Below, one piece after another: positions 11,858 to 23,836 of a DNA stretch of 64,000 nucleotides. The stretch is from Caenorhabditis remanei (taxonomy: Eukaryota > Nematoda > Chromadorea > Rhabditida > Rhabditidae). A model generated the notes under the pieces. It made no database searches. It saw nothing but the letters and a program-made list of their open reading frames with translations, and was not told the origin of the DNA. Both the position numbers and the translations under genes were made by a program. The stretch's first letter is position 1. Each line of letters starts with the position of its first letter. The stretch is taken from positions 14,942,001-15,006,000 of the forward strand of contig NC_071331.1 in NCBI RefSeq assembly GCF_010183535.1, read 5' to 3'.

Positions 11858-14800
11858 TCACTCGGCGGCTGTATAATAGATAATCTCGGGTATCTGTCCA
11901 TCTTCAACGCTTGTTCCGTTGTTGTTCATAGCAGCATATGTGAACTGGAATGTCACATCACTGTCGTTGGTGTTGACACGTCGAAGTCCTTTGGTGCCAT
12001 AATAGGAATCAGGTCCCTGAAACATAATCATTATATTTTCTATCATAGTTCTATTGAATGAAACTCACTCTAATCAAAGCTGCAGCAATATAGGTAATTC
12101 CAGGAAGAATTTCAACTGGATCTTTAAAACAAACACGACAAGGTCTCGAGTTTCCATCGCATACAAAGCTGGTGTCGTGCTCAGCCAAAGTTTTGTTAGT
12201 TCCACAATGAATGATTTTGATTTGAGTCTTGTACTCGTGAGGTCCCGATATAGCACCATACAAACCGAATCCAACGACAAAGATTCTGCGATCTACCGTG
12301 AACTTGATACGGTCGGAAGTTCCACAGAATCCCCATCGATTCTCGATTCTTTGGAATCTCGAAACAACATATTCTGTGCTGGATATCTGGCATCGTGGCC
12401 GATCCGAATAGATTAGAACTGGACGATCTTGTGGTGACACAGCAAGATACTTATAGATTTTGTTCATTTCCTGCTCCGAAAGAAGTTGTGGATCTGGAAA
12501 CTAGGAATTAGGTTACTAAGACATAAATATGAACTTGCCGACATGTAGAGCAAATTCTTCGATTTTCATAAGAGGGAACCGAATAAGGCTGATGGCTCGT
12601 GAAAGAACGTTTCTTCGACTATCCACGTTTGCAGGCAATCCACGTCTCTTTGTTTCAAATTCGGACCATTGAAGTACAGCCTGCAATTATTTTTCTTTCA
12701 TTTCCTAAAAAAAAGTGAAAACGAAATGCATTCGGCAAAAGTGAAATCATTTCTATCTTCTTTTTCAAAAATGAACAAAATCGTCAACAGTTCGATGATG
12801 GGCGTGGCTAAGCGCATCATGATGTGCAGACCTACACATTTCAAGGTATATTATCAGCCCCGACTACGCCTCTAAATAGTTTTTAGGTGGATTATTCAAT
12901 AAATCCATGGATGGATGAAAAAGTTCAAGCAGACTTCGAAAAAGCAACGAAACAATGGAACACGCTGAAAGAGACGATTGAAAAATGTGGAGCTGAAGTA
13001 GTTGTGATGGAATCAGAAGATGCTCGAGATTATCCGGATATAGTTTTTTGTGCAAATGCAGGAATTCTTCGTGGAAAGAAGATATATTTGTCTCATTTCG
13101 CATTTCCAGAAAGATATGGAGAGCACGTCTTCTACAAACGATTCTTTGATAAATTAGGTTATGAGACGTCCTTCAATCATAAAATAATACACGAAGGAGC
13201 CGGAGATGCATTATGGTGTGGGGAAGGAATGAATATTTTAGTGAGTGGAGTTGGTCCAAGATCTGATGTTCAAGCATGTGAAGATATTCAACTGAAGATG
13301 AAATTGAATGAGAAAGATCAGTTCTACGTTGTTGCCGCTCGTCTTGTAGATCCACGTTTTTATCATGTTGACACGTGTTTTTGTCCACTAGATGAGAATC
13401 TAGCAATGGCCTACATGCCAGCATTCGATAGTGTTTCACAGAACAATATCAGAAACTACACGGAACTATTGTCGGTAATCTTATTTCACCCTGAAATCTG
13501 ACAAACGAAGATTACTGTTGAATTTCAGGTCCCTGAAAAAGACGCCCGTCGATTCGTTTGCAATTCTGTTGTAATTGGAAAGAACGTGATCGTTCATCAT
13601 GGATCTGATACAACATTCAAATTGCTTGAGAAACACGGATACCAAATTCATCCTATTGATATGAGCGAGTTCATGAAAGCTGGAGGATCGGCGAAGTGTT
13701 GCACTTTGAGATTAGAATAAAGATTTTGCGATTTCGTAAGACGTGTGAAAAAAAGATAAGCACAAAATACTCACTTGAAACAAGAAAATCTCACGAATAC
13801 GTAATCCATCCCTGGTCAAAATTTCACAGAGAGTATCCAGATCAATATCGGTGAATCCTTCTCCGTTCAGTGCTTCTAATGTATTTTTGTCAATGACCTC
13901 ATGACATTTTTGGACCAATTCAGGTTCATCAAACAGTTTTGCTTGCGAAAGCATCATGAAAGCATTATCTGGGACGAGACATTGTTTGAGGAATCGAACA
14001 CATTCTTTTTCCATTGCTGGCACCGCATATTTCTTCGCTAAAATTTTAATTATTTTTGCAGGCAACATCTACTTCTGTTACCTGTATAAAGGGTGGTCAT
14101 AACTGATTCTGCTTCTATTTTTACCTCATCTGAATATAAGAATTTGAGAAGGGCCAGAAATGCGAAGGGTTCAACGTCAGGCAACTCAATTTCCAGAGCT
14201 TCTCCTGGAAAGTGATAGTTAAATTTGAAAAATTTCTGAATGATTTACCTGGATTGTTCGGTGTAAGACCACCGTTGAACATAGCATCAAAAACTACGCT
14301 ACCTATCGAGAGAACGAATTTATGAGCTGGAATTCGTTGTCTAGATTCATCTGATCCAACCACGAAGAAGACATCAGCCAATGTTTCATTGCAATACATA
14401 TGATTAATTCTCTCTCGTAATGTCTTCTTATCAGCTTGCCATCCAAGTACTTTCCGGGTTCCTTGATTTTCTTCGGGTAGATTTGTTGGTTCTGAATATC
14501 TTTTTGAAATGTTAGTAAAATTGATTTTAAATATTTCACTCACTTTTCTTTTGTACTACGGTGACTGGTTTTCGTCCTATAGCAATCAAATTTGAGACAT
14601 GTTCTGCCAAATTTCTGCTAACGGGTAAAATGGTAACTGCTTTCTCGTTATTGGTTGAATTTTTTGTGTCATTACGTGGTAGTCGTGTTCCGAAAAGAGC
14701 TGAAAAAATAAATATCGGCTTTTAATTAATTTGCTTATTTTTGTTTGTTCTAATAAGGGAAGTGTGTAGAGTCAATAATTTGGAATCTCTCAAAAACTTG

Positions 14801-15452
14801 ACAGAGCCTTTACAATAGCCCGAAAAGCTCCTACAACAATTTTTAGAAACCCTACACACTTCCCTTGTAAGGTTCATTTCTGTTTTTGAAATTAATCACC
14901 TGCAACTTCTCCGAGTGAAGACGTTGAAGAAGAATGCAAATGTCGAGATGAACTTTGCGGAGAACTCGATGAAGCATATTCCTGGAGAACATTAGCCGGA
15001 AGATCCAGAGTTGAGTTCGATTTTTGATTTTGGTTCTGATGCTCATGGTTTGCTGCTGTACGACGGGATGGATACAACTGATTTTCTCTGAAATTCTAGT
15101 ACACGTGTAGTCCTCCATGCTTTTTCCAGAAAGTTGAGTATGACTACTGTTTGGGTTTACATTATGAAACCATTAACACTAAACAAAATCGTAAGTGTCT
15201 TGTGACCAAAATCGATTGGTAAATACATCGTTGTCGTAATCTTACCCTTGAAATATGCTGTCCGAATTGCTAGCTTCGCAAGAACTACGTGAACCTCTTC
15301 TGAAATATAAATTTCTTATATACTATCCGTTAAATATTAAATACATGTTACACGGAACTTCTTCTTGGCTGTCCACCACCTGGAAAAGAAATCGATTGGT
15401 ATAGAAAACGCCAAATTGCAAGACTTACCTCTACCACGTTTTCGGAACTCAT
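11858..15452 (-). CDS. tag-30: BTB-BACK-PHR protein (BTBD1/2/6 family)
   Basis: Eleven exons: 15429-15452, 15354-15379, 15246-15299, 14900-15087, 14544-14699, 14249-14491, 14082-14204, 13775-14037, 12539-12680, 12069-12493 and 11858-12016, giving 600 residues. After a Ser/Gln-rich N-terminus comes a BTB domain (about 165-285; [36 protein letters not shown]), then BACK (about 290-400; [22 protein letters not shown]) and a C-terminal PHR domain (about 445-598; [27 protein letters not shown]). These motifs match BTBD1/BTBD2 closely. Such proteins are cullin-3 substrate adaptors; targets cannot be inferred. The intron 13774-12681 contains a whole opposite-strand gene. The intron after residue 406 uses a GC donor (GCAAGT at 12538). 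It begins 311 bases after the ech-2 stop on the same strand. The symbol rests on remembered synteny with F38H4.7. Confidence 0.92.
12771..13720 (+). CDS. Dimethylargininase-like (amidinotransferase-fold) hydrolase, nested gene
   Basis: Exons 12771-12845, 12887-13474 and 13529-13720 give 284 residues, the size of DDAH enzymes. It resembles the DDAH/arginine-deiminase superfamily: an N-terminal MMCRPTHF strand, the substrate-site motif HEGAGDALW near residue 129, [11 protein letters not shown] near 185 (catalytic His), and a C-terminal GGSAKCC whose Cys 278 or 279 would be the nucleophile. Such enzymes hydrolyse methylated arginines to citrulline; the precise substrate here is not proven. The gene lies wholly inside one intron of the BTB gene on the opposite strand. 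Its stop overlaps the AATAAA at 13716-13721, only 54 bases before the BTB exon. The ATG was taken as first in frame; a second Met cluster ([10 protein letters not shown]) follows within 9 residues. Confidence 0.85.
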
Positions 15453-15763
15453 TTTATTATGGATTATCGATACTATTCTCGTGAACTTGAACTGGCGTTA
15501 TCCAGTGTCACTTGATCGGGAAGCTAGATGCTAAAACTCGTCGACTTGAGGAAAAAGTGCGATAGGGCGCAGTTGCCAGTACAATCAAATGAAGCTAAAT
15601 TGTTTATTGAGGAGTGTAGAGCAACCAGCTAAACTCGTAATTAATGAAAAGGCACAAAAATATAACAAGAAAAGTAATTACTAACGTTTTTTAAACCTAA
15701 ACAGAATCTAAATTAATTAGGTAAGGTATCCATAACTTTGACATTGTAGGCAGGGCTAACAGT
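15453..15763 (-). other. Intercistronic gap between ech-2 and the BTB gene
   Basis: 311 bases separate the ech-2 stop from the downstream ATG on the same strand. A minus-strand AATAAA (TTTATT at 15603-15608) falls in the middle, about 150 bases before the BTB start codon. The spacing is typical of a nematode operon, but no clear U-rich element was identified. Confidence 0.4.
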
Positions 15764-16852
15764 CTAGTTCTTTTTGGCGTCTTCAATAAGATCATTTGAA
15801 TGCTCAAACTCCGGCTCACGCTTTCCGATGAATGCTGAAATCCCTTCTTGACAGTCCTTAAGTTTCAAATTTCCAACCATCACTCGAGATCCATATCTAA
15901 AAAGCAGTTCAAATGCGATTATGTTTGAATGCGTTCACCTGTATGCATCAACAGTACTCAATTCAGCTTGAGTATAGAAGAAAGCCTTTCCTAGTGCAGT
16001 AACTGAGCGACTGAAATGTCCTATTTGTTCCGCTACTTTCAACGCTTCGAATTTGACTTCTGAATCTTCCACTACTCTAGAAACTAGCCCAGCTCGCAAA
16101 GCTGCCTCAGAATCAATTGGTTGAGCGGTGAGGAGCATATCCATTGCAACTTTTCTAGGAACAGCCCGTACCAGAGCAATACCTGGAGTTGAGCAGAACA
16201 ATCCGAGTTTCTGACTGAAAATTAACATTCAACTTCAACAAACAGAACTGATTGTCACAAACCCGGGGACCAAAAATTTGGAAGACTTTCCGGCTACGAC
16301 AATATCACAGGAAGCAACAAGTTGGAGACCAGCTGCAGCGGCGGTACCATTAACTTCTGCGATTACAGGTACTTTCATGTTTCGAATAAAGTTCATCATA
16401 TCTCCACATGTATTGAAGATTTCGTTGTGCTTTTCTGACCCGCTCTCTGTAGTCTGAAATGGAAGATTGTTCAGAAAATGCGCCTTTTTGGGCATCATAC
16501 GAGTTCTTTCAGCTCGTGTCCAGCAGAGAATGATTTTCCGTTGTGTGCGATAACGACCGATCGTACCTATAACTGAAAAAGTAAATTAATTTAATGGACT
16601 TTCTTATCCGACCTTCTCAATTTTGTCGATAGCTTTCAATTCAGCGAACAGCTCATTTATCATTGCCAGTGAGAGGGTGTTCACTTTCTTGTCATTCAAA
16701 ACGAAACGTACTACGGAGTTTCCCTTAAAACTGTGTGTTGTGTTCATTAATTTAATCGCAGAAATATATTTACTCACTTGGTAAAGTTCCCTTTCCAAAA
16801 GAGTTTTCGCTGATCTTGTTGTGGAAAAGGTTCGGTACATTATCTTGAACAT
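15764..16852 (-). CDS. ech-2: Enoyl-CoA hydratase/isomerase-family protein (ECHDC3-like)
   Basis: Exons 16778-16852, 16613-16723, 16501-16566, 16263-16453, 15939-16214 and 15764-15896 give 283 residues. The N-terminus MFKIMYRTFSTTRSAKTLL is basic, hydroxylated and free of acids, like a mitochondrial presequence. The crotonase core is clear: FSAGHELKEL (oxyanion loop 1), then AEVNGTAAAAGLQLVASCDI (oxyanion loop 2), then QKLGLFCSTPG where classical hydratases carry a catalytic Glu that is absent here. That loss is typical of ECHDC3-type members, so ordinary hydratase activity is doubtful. Two splice sites are inelegant: exon 2 is joined at TTTTAAG rather than a CAG, and exon 3 at TTATAG just after a better TTTCAG; both choices are forced by phase. 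A TTTCAG acceptor sits 6 bases upstream of the ATG. Probably co-transcribed with the BTB gene. Confidence 0.9.
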
Positions 16853-18907
16853 TTTTACCTGAAAGTTAAAACTGTGCTTCTACTACATTATTATTTTTGC
16901 AAAAAATATGTTCAGTTAATTTTAAAATTCTACCCCGAAAAATCTCAAAGTACGGTCACTCTTCTAAAAACGAGGGGCGGGGTTTCAAACGCAAAGCGCG
17001 CACACTTCCGTGGGAAGAGGCATGCGGCAGCACCGTGGTACCATTTTTCGCGGTTTTTTACCGCTTTTCAAATTTCACGCCTTTCTTTGTATCATTAATT
17101 TTAAGAAAAATTTATTTTTCACAATAATGAAAGCTTTGAAAAAGGCGCTATCGAAAAATCGATTAATAACTCAAGAAAGTAGAAAGTGTTTCGTAATGGT
17201 GTAAGTTATTTCTCATCTTTCGACGAAGTTTTTGTTGCTGCTTTTCATTTTTTTAAACATTTACTGGGTCGTTTTCTTATTCCATTTCTTTGATTTCCAG
17301 CTTTCCATATTGCGGAAGTATATGTATATTTTCCAAAGGCGTCATCTGAAGGTTCTCCAGAATCACTTTTATTCAGTCACTAATTTATCCTGAGGCAACA
17401 AATATTGAAATTTTAATCATTCTTGAGTTTCTTCTCCAATTTTTTTGTTTCTTACCCTCTTTACCCATTTATTAGTTGTCTTTTCTATAAGTTTGGTTTT
17501 TTCTTCAATCTCCGTCCGGTGTTGAGTCATCCGGCCCATTTTTGTTATGAAATTTCTTTCTATATAAGAAGCCCACCAGGAGACGCTTTTCAGTCTTTAT
17601 CAATAAATCTGCTGACCCCCAAGCACTTCATCGCTACACGAAATCCCCGCTTCTTCACACCTTCTTGTTGCTCGTGCCGTCTTGCTGTCTCCGTTGTCGC
17701 CTTCAACGATAACGCCAATGAACGAAAACATCGCTCGGTCCAGTGAGAGGACTTCTTCACTTCTCTACGTCTTGCTGGCGTAGGCAACAAGAGTGTTCAG
17801 TAGAGCGCAGTGAACCGCGACGCGAGCCTCTGCGCTGCGGTCGCTCTTTTCTCTGTCCTATATCTTTTCTTTTTCATCTCCGTTAGTTTCGCATCGCAAT
17901 TGGTTCCTTGGCCGGTTATAGCAGGACAGGAGTGCTGCTCCATCTCTATCTGTCGTCTGATCCTCCGTCACTGGCCAATTGGCAGGCCCCGCATCTCACT
18001 TCAGTCCTGCTTTCTCCGCCTCACTCTCCTCACAAAACAACAATTTCGTCGCATTCGATCATCTCGCGTTCTCTAACATTTTGATGTCTTCGGATCGTAG
18101 CTTCATTTATTTGATATCAATCAATTCGACACAAGCCCGGCTGAATATGAAAAGAAAAACTTATGTACAAAAAGTACACACCATTACTGTTTCACAACAT
18201 GTGACCTCTAATTCTAAAAATGCAGTAACTAGTTCCTTTTCTCTGAATCGACTGATATTCACTTCGCATTGGACACTAAATAACAACGTCAGAGTGTTGT
18301 TGGGAAACCACTTTGGAATTCATTCTTTGCCTTATCGGAACAGTATGAAATTTGCGTTGCACTCGCGATTCGAAACGCAAACAGCAACTTATTGATTTCT
18401 TTTTTGGCGAAAATTTCAGCGCGTGGTTTTCCTCTTTTTGTCGGGCTGAAATAGAGAAAGAGAAGAAAAGAATTTCAACAAAAAGGATTAATCTTGTCTC
18501 GCATCATGTCACATCGATAATAACGTTTTTCTTCCATTTGGAGTTTTTGGAAGAACCATCACTTTCATCTCCGAAATTGGTTTTCACATGTTTCTCATAT
18601 GAATCGCATCACTCTTGGTTTATGTCATTCTGTTTATTTGTTTCAATTTGATCTTTTTTTGGTGTGATACGTTTTTAGGCGAGCAAGCTGTTAATCTCTT
18701 TCCTCTCGCCATCTCATATAATAGAGAAGGAAGAATCCGCTGGAAAGTATTGATTATGATACGACGGCGTGCTTTTCTTCTCACCCCTTCGACGACTCAT
18801 GCCCGTTGCTATGAGCCGCCCACTTTGACTTGCTCCTCGTCTCTCCTCGCATTGATATCATTCAAACTTACCCTATCATTTTAAAAACTAAATATTTTTC
18901 CAGTAGT
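16853..18907. promoter_or_regulatory. Divergent promoter region ech-2 / let-92
   Basis: About 2 kb between divergent genes. A TATATAAG box at 17561-17568 is followed by a block (17570-18080) richer in C and G than its surroundings, including GCGCAGTGAACCGCGACGCG near 17805, which looks like a core promoter and 5' leader for let-92. An AG at 18902-18903 after a T-rich run lies 4 bases before the let-92 ATG and is a good trans-splice acceptor. Frames in this interval are not supported as genes. Confidence 0.4.
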
Positions 18908-20257
<1,350 letters not shown>

Positions 20258-21063
20258 ATACAAAGCTCCGTCCATTTCCACTTTCCTTTTTCGCATTATT
20301 TTCCTTACACAATTAATTCAATACTTTCCTCACTTCCTTCCATCCTCTCCTTTTCAGTCATTATATAGAATATCATTGTTTTTTTTCTTGAATCCTGACC
20401 CATTCTCATCCTTCTATCTGACATTTTCATCTCTTCTGAACTTGCTCGATATGATTGTTGTGTTCCATTTCCTTTTTTGTTCAACTTCCCCTTCTCTACT
20501 CAATTTAGGCGATCAAACCGTGCTTCTTTTCTCAGAATGATATGGTAGTACGGATGAATTTTTCTTTGTTCATGTAAATTAGTATGGTGGGAAGAGTTCA
20601 GTGGGAACAGTAGCCACTCGAATAATATCTCTGACTCTCCATTTCTAGCACTCGGTTCTGCCCCATCCATCAAACAATAAATAATTTTCAGTCATCCCCG
20701 TGTGAGAGAAGTTGCGATCTTCTCTATTTACGCTGCCAAGCGTTCGCTCCCTTTCTTTATCTCGTTCTTTTCCCATCCGTATTCTTACACTATTCCCTTC
20801 TTTTCTCTTTCCTGTCTTCTCTGTCTCTTATAATTACCATCAAAATTCGATTGGACAACATCTCCAAACTTTTTCTATTCCCTCGTTTTGTTCAATTATA
20901 ATATTATTTTTGCCCCATCACTTTTTTGTTCATTATCAATGATCGATAAACTGTCCAAAACTAACTGAAATCTGTAGAAGCACATAAATGTAATCGCATT
21001 CAGTCATTATTTACGAACATATATATTTTTCACATCCTACGCTGAACAACTTGTAAAACACAG
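20258..21063 (+). other. let-92 3' UTR and gap to the MOB gene
   Basis: Pyrimidine-rich 3' UTR to AATAAA at 20676-20681, then about 380 bases to the MOB start codon. No gene seen. The same-strand order with let-92 would permit an operon, but the spacing is long. Confidence 0.4.
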
Positions 21064-22677
21064 ATGGGTGAGCCGAGTTCTTCTTGGTACAACTCGATGG
21101 CAGTGTCTACACTTGGAAGTGGAAATCTTCGTGAAGCACTCAAGTTGCCTCCCGGGGAAGATAAAAACGAGTGGCTTGCAGTGAATAGTTAGTTATTTAA
21201 AAAAAACAAATGTGGAGAATTTCTGACTCCTATAAATCTTGAAAGAAAAGCTCCTGATCAGAGCTGTGCGGAATTCCTTCTTCCTTCTTCCTTCTTCCTT
21301 CTTCCGGGCATTTTTTCACTTCCTTCTTCCTTCTTCCTTCTTCCTTCTTCCTTTTTTGAAATTTTATTCCTTCTTCCTTCTTCCTTCTTCCGTTGAAATT
21401 GTTCGACTTCCGTGTTAAAAGTTCACAAAAATTTTGTAATTTTCGACTGAATATCAGCGGAGTTTTGGTGATTTTTAATGGAATTTTGTATGCAAAACAA
21501 CGCCAAAATTCGTTTTCAGAGATGACTAGAAAAAAGTTTCCTCAAATTTGTCATTTTCAAAATTAACTTCCGATTTCCCGGTTTGGAACCCAACTTCCTT
21601 CTTCCTTCCTTCTTCCTTCCTTCTTCCTTCTTCCGGGCTTTTTTCACTTCCTTCTTCCTTCTTCCTTCTTCCCTTTTGAAAATGTTATTCCTTCTTCCTT
21701 CTTCCTTCTTCCTTTTTTGAAAATTTTACTTCCGCACAGCTCTGCTCCTGATCTTTTCAAGCGTCCACAAGTTACTAGAAATATAGATTTATTTTGGTTC
21801 CATAAACCTATTCACGAGAAAGACAAATTACAAGCATTTTTATTTTTATCGTACTAATCATACTTGCAACGGGCCGGGCCCGGCCCGGGTCACAGTACAA
21901 AAATTTGAAAATTTGAATTTTTTTGATTTTTTCGCAAAAAAGTCGAATTTTCGACTATGTTTTTACACATATCGATAAAATTCAAGTGTACATAGGATTT
22001 TTGACTATTTTTGATGAAAATTTTAAAAAATTTCGAAAAATTTTGTGAAAAAATTGTGCTCATTTTTTGACTCCGGGCCGATATTTTGCAAGTATGGTAC
22101 TAATGGAACCAAGCTTTTCCATTACAGTTATCGATCTGGTGAATCAAGTTCGAATGGTTTTTGGAGTGCTCTGCGAATCTGAATGTACTGATTCGAAATG
22201 TCCGTCGATGACAGCTCACGGAAGACAATACACTTGGACGAGTGATGAGACTGTGTATGTTTTCTGAAATTGAATACGGTAGAAATTGTTCTAGAAAATA
22301 ATTTGGGATACGTTTCAGTCAATTATCCTAAAAATCAACATTTCAGTCTGAACACAAGTGCTCCTCAATACATCGATCTATCCCTTACTTCTTGCCAACT
22401 CAACATTGACGATGAAACCGTATTCCCATCCGAAATTGGGAAACAATTTCCTGCGAATTTCGAAGAACGATGTCAGACAATCATGAGAAGACTATTCCGA
22501 ATATACGCTCATGTATACTTTGCCCATGTCAGCCATTTCAAAGAAATAAAAGCTCTGCCACATCTCAACACCTCATTCAAACAATTCGTGCTTTTCGCCA
22601 ATCAATTTCATCTTCTGAACAAGATGGAAACGGAGCCACTTCGAGAAATCATCGAGAATCTTGTTTCATTCAGTTAA
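21064..22677 (+). CDS. MOB kinase activator-like protein
   Basis: Exons 21064-21187, 22128-22254 and 22347-22677 give 193 residues, slightly shorter than typical Mob1/phocein proteins. The order of features is that of the family: [19 protein letters not shown], then [10 protein letters not shown], a cysteine pair ([15 protein letters not shown]), RQYTW, and a C-terminal [18 protein letters not shown] with histidines that would complete the Cys2-His2 zinc site. MOB proteins bind and activate NDR/LATS or MST-type kinases, or act in STRIPAK complexes. The divergence from Mob1 (no exact HIYHQHF) makes this a lineage-specific MOB; by remembered synteny it is the gene following let-92 in C. elegans (F38H4.10). 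Intron 1 (940 bases) carries two transposon insertions. AATAAA at 22911-22916. Confidence 0.88.
21251..21752. mobile_element. hAT-like non-autonomous element with CTTCCTT arrays (with 8-bp target duplication)
   Basis: Element 21259-21744 (486 bases) has perfect 15-base terminal inverted repeats, CAGAGCTGTGCGGAA and TTCCGCACAGCTCTG, flanked by an identical 8-bp direct repeat CTCCTGAT (21251-21258 and 21745-21752). 8-bp duplications and CAG-type ends are characteristic of hAT transposons. The interior has two blocks of CTTCCTT-type pyrimidine repeats (about 21274-21395 and 21590-21722) that share the same sub-order, so they look like an internal duplication around a 200-base AT-rich core. There is no transposase. 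It lies in MOB intron 1. Confidence 0.88.
21851..22104. mobile_element. hAT-like GGCCC-rich MITE (with 8-bp target duplication)
   Basis: Element 21859-22096 (238 bases) starts CATACTTGCAACGGGCCGGG and ends in the inverted form CCGGGCCG...TTGCAAGTATG. It is flanked by exact 8-bp repeats GTACTAAT (21851-21858, 22097-22104). The interior is AT-rich and noncoding. Ends and GGGCC-rich subterminal blocks resemble the pair of elements at 60.3-60.9 kb, so it belongs to the same or a sister family. It sits 31 bases before a MOB exon. Confidence 0.88.
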
Positions 22678-23836
22678 ATTCCCCCATGTAACCATTGTTC
22701 TAAAAGCTGTGATACTTTTTCTAATCAAAGAATGTGAAGTTTTGTAAACATGTAGAGTTGAAACAAAGAGTTTTGAAGTTTCTACTTAAAAAGACTCTAG
22801 TTTTTAGTACTTAATTTTACGCACTTCTTCCATTAAAACTCTCGTGCACAAAATTTCATAAACCGCTTTCAAAATGTATTTATTTACTCGTTCTCTTTTG
22901 ATCAAATCGAAATAAAGATTATTTTCAAACCAAATCTAAAGTGTTCATTTCAATCGAGATCTATTCCCACAGAAATCATCACAGGTGTGTGCCACTGTGA
23001 CTGTTTGCTCTCTGCTTTCCGTGTTTACTCTCCTATTTCGCCTCCTTTTTAATACGTTTTTACTCAACCTCAATTCCACTTTTGAACTTACATACTTTTT
23101 CGTTTACCTGTCGTTGTGAGGTCACTCACACATATATACTTTCCTTTTTCATCTGAGTCTCCTTCTCAATACACACTGTTTCTTGATCTTTTCACTCAAA
23201 AGGTGGAATAGTGAGTCACTTTGACTGTTTTGGATGTGAATATTTGCATACTTTTCACCATTTTATTGTGCTGTTCGGATTGATTTCTCGTTATATCATT
23301 GAATTTTTTCCGACATTAGTACGATACTTTCATGTTCCTATTAGAGCATGAATGCATACATTTTACAATTGAAGTAGAGAATGAGATCTATACTTGTCTC
23401 ATATTTCATAAGACTACTACATTATGAAACCAAAATAACAAGGCCTTCAAACTGAATTATATGGATTTAATATTAGTTTTCGTTGCTTTCTGACTTTTTG
23501 GAATAAAGAAATCAACTGATTTCTAACAGTTTTATTATTGAGTTCCATTGGAAACACTATTCATTCAATTGTTTTCAGATTCATTCCTCTGAATTTCTAA
23601 TTGTAAAACCCCTTTTCTTTCCCTGCGAACCACTCCCTCTTCTTCTTTTTTCTCATTTTGGTCACTACGGAAACCACCAACATCGGACAACAACAACCTC
23701 GTTTCTCTCCTGCTTTTTAGATATCCATAAGCATATTGAGCCGTCTTGCTTTAGCTTTTCTCGAATGTTATGCATTTTATTCTTTCAATTTCAGAGATTT
23801 TGAGAGATAGATCTAGGTAGATCTAATGCAAACAGC
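22678..23836 (+). other. MOB 3' UTR and trpa-1 upstream region
   Basis: MOB 3' UTR to AATAAA at 22911-22916, then about 0.9 kb that probably holds the trpa-1 promoter. A TTTCAG acceptor (AG at 23793-23794) lies about 42 bases before the trpa-1 ATG. A short upstream ATG at 23826 is closed by a stop that overlaps the real ATG (GCATGA). Confidence 0.4.

Noticed and set aside
17010..17204. Short frame MKALKKALSKNRLITQ... upstream of let-92
   Set aside because: Could be a first exon ending at GTGTAAGT, but no downstream exon in phase was found before let-92, which has its own acceptor and ATG.
21274..21722. Regular CTTCCTT repeats resembling an array
   Set aside because: Not CRISPR: no fixed repeat with unique spacers, eukaryotic intron, and bounded by transposon ends.
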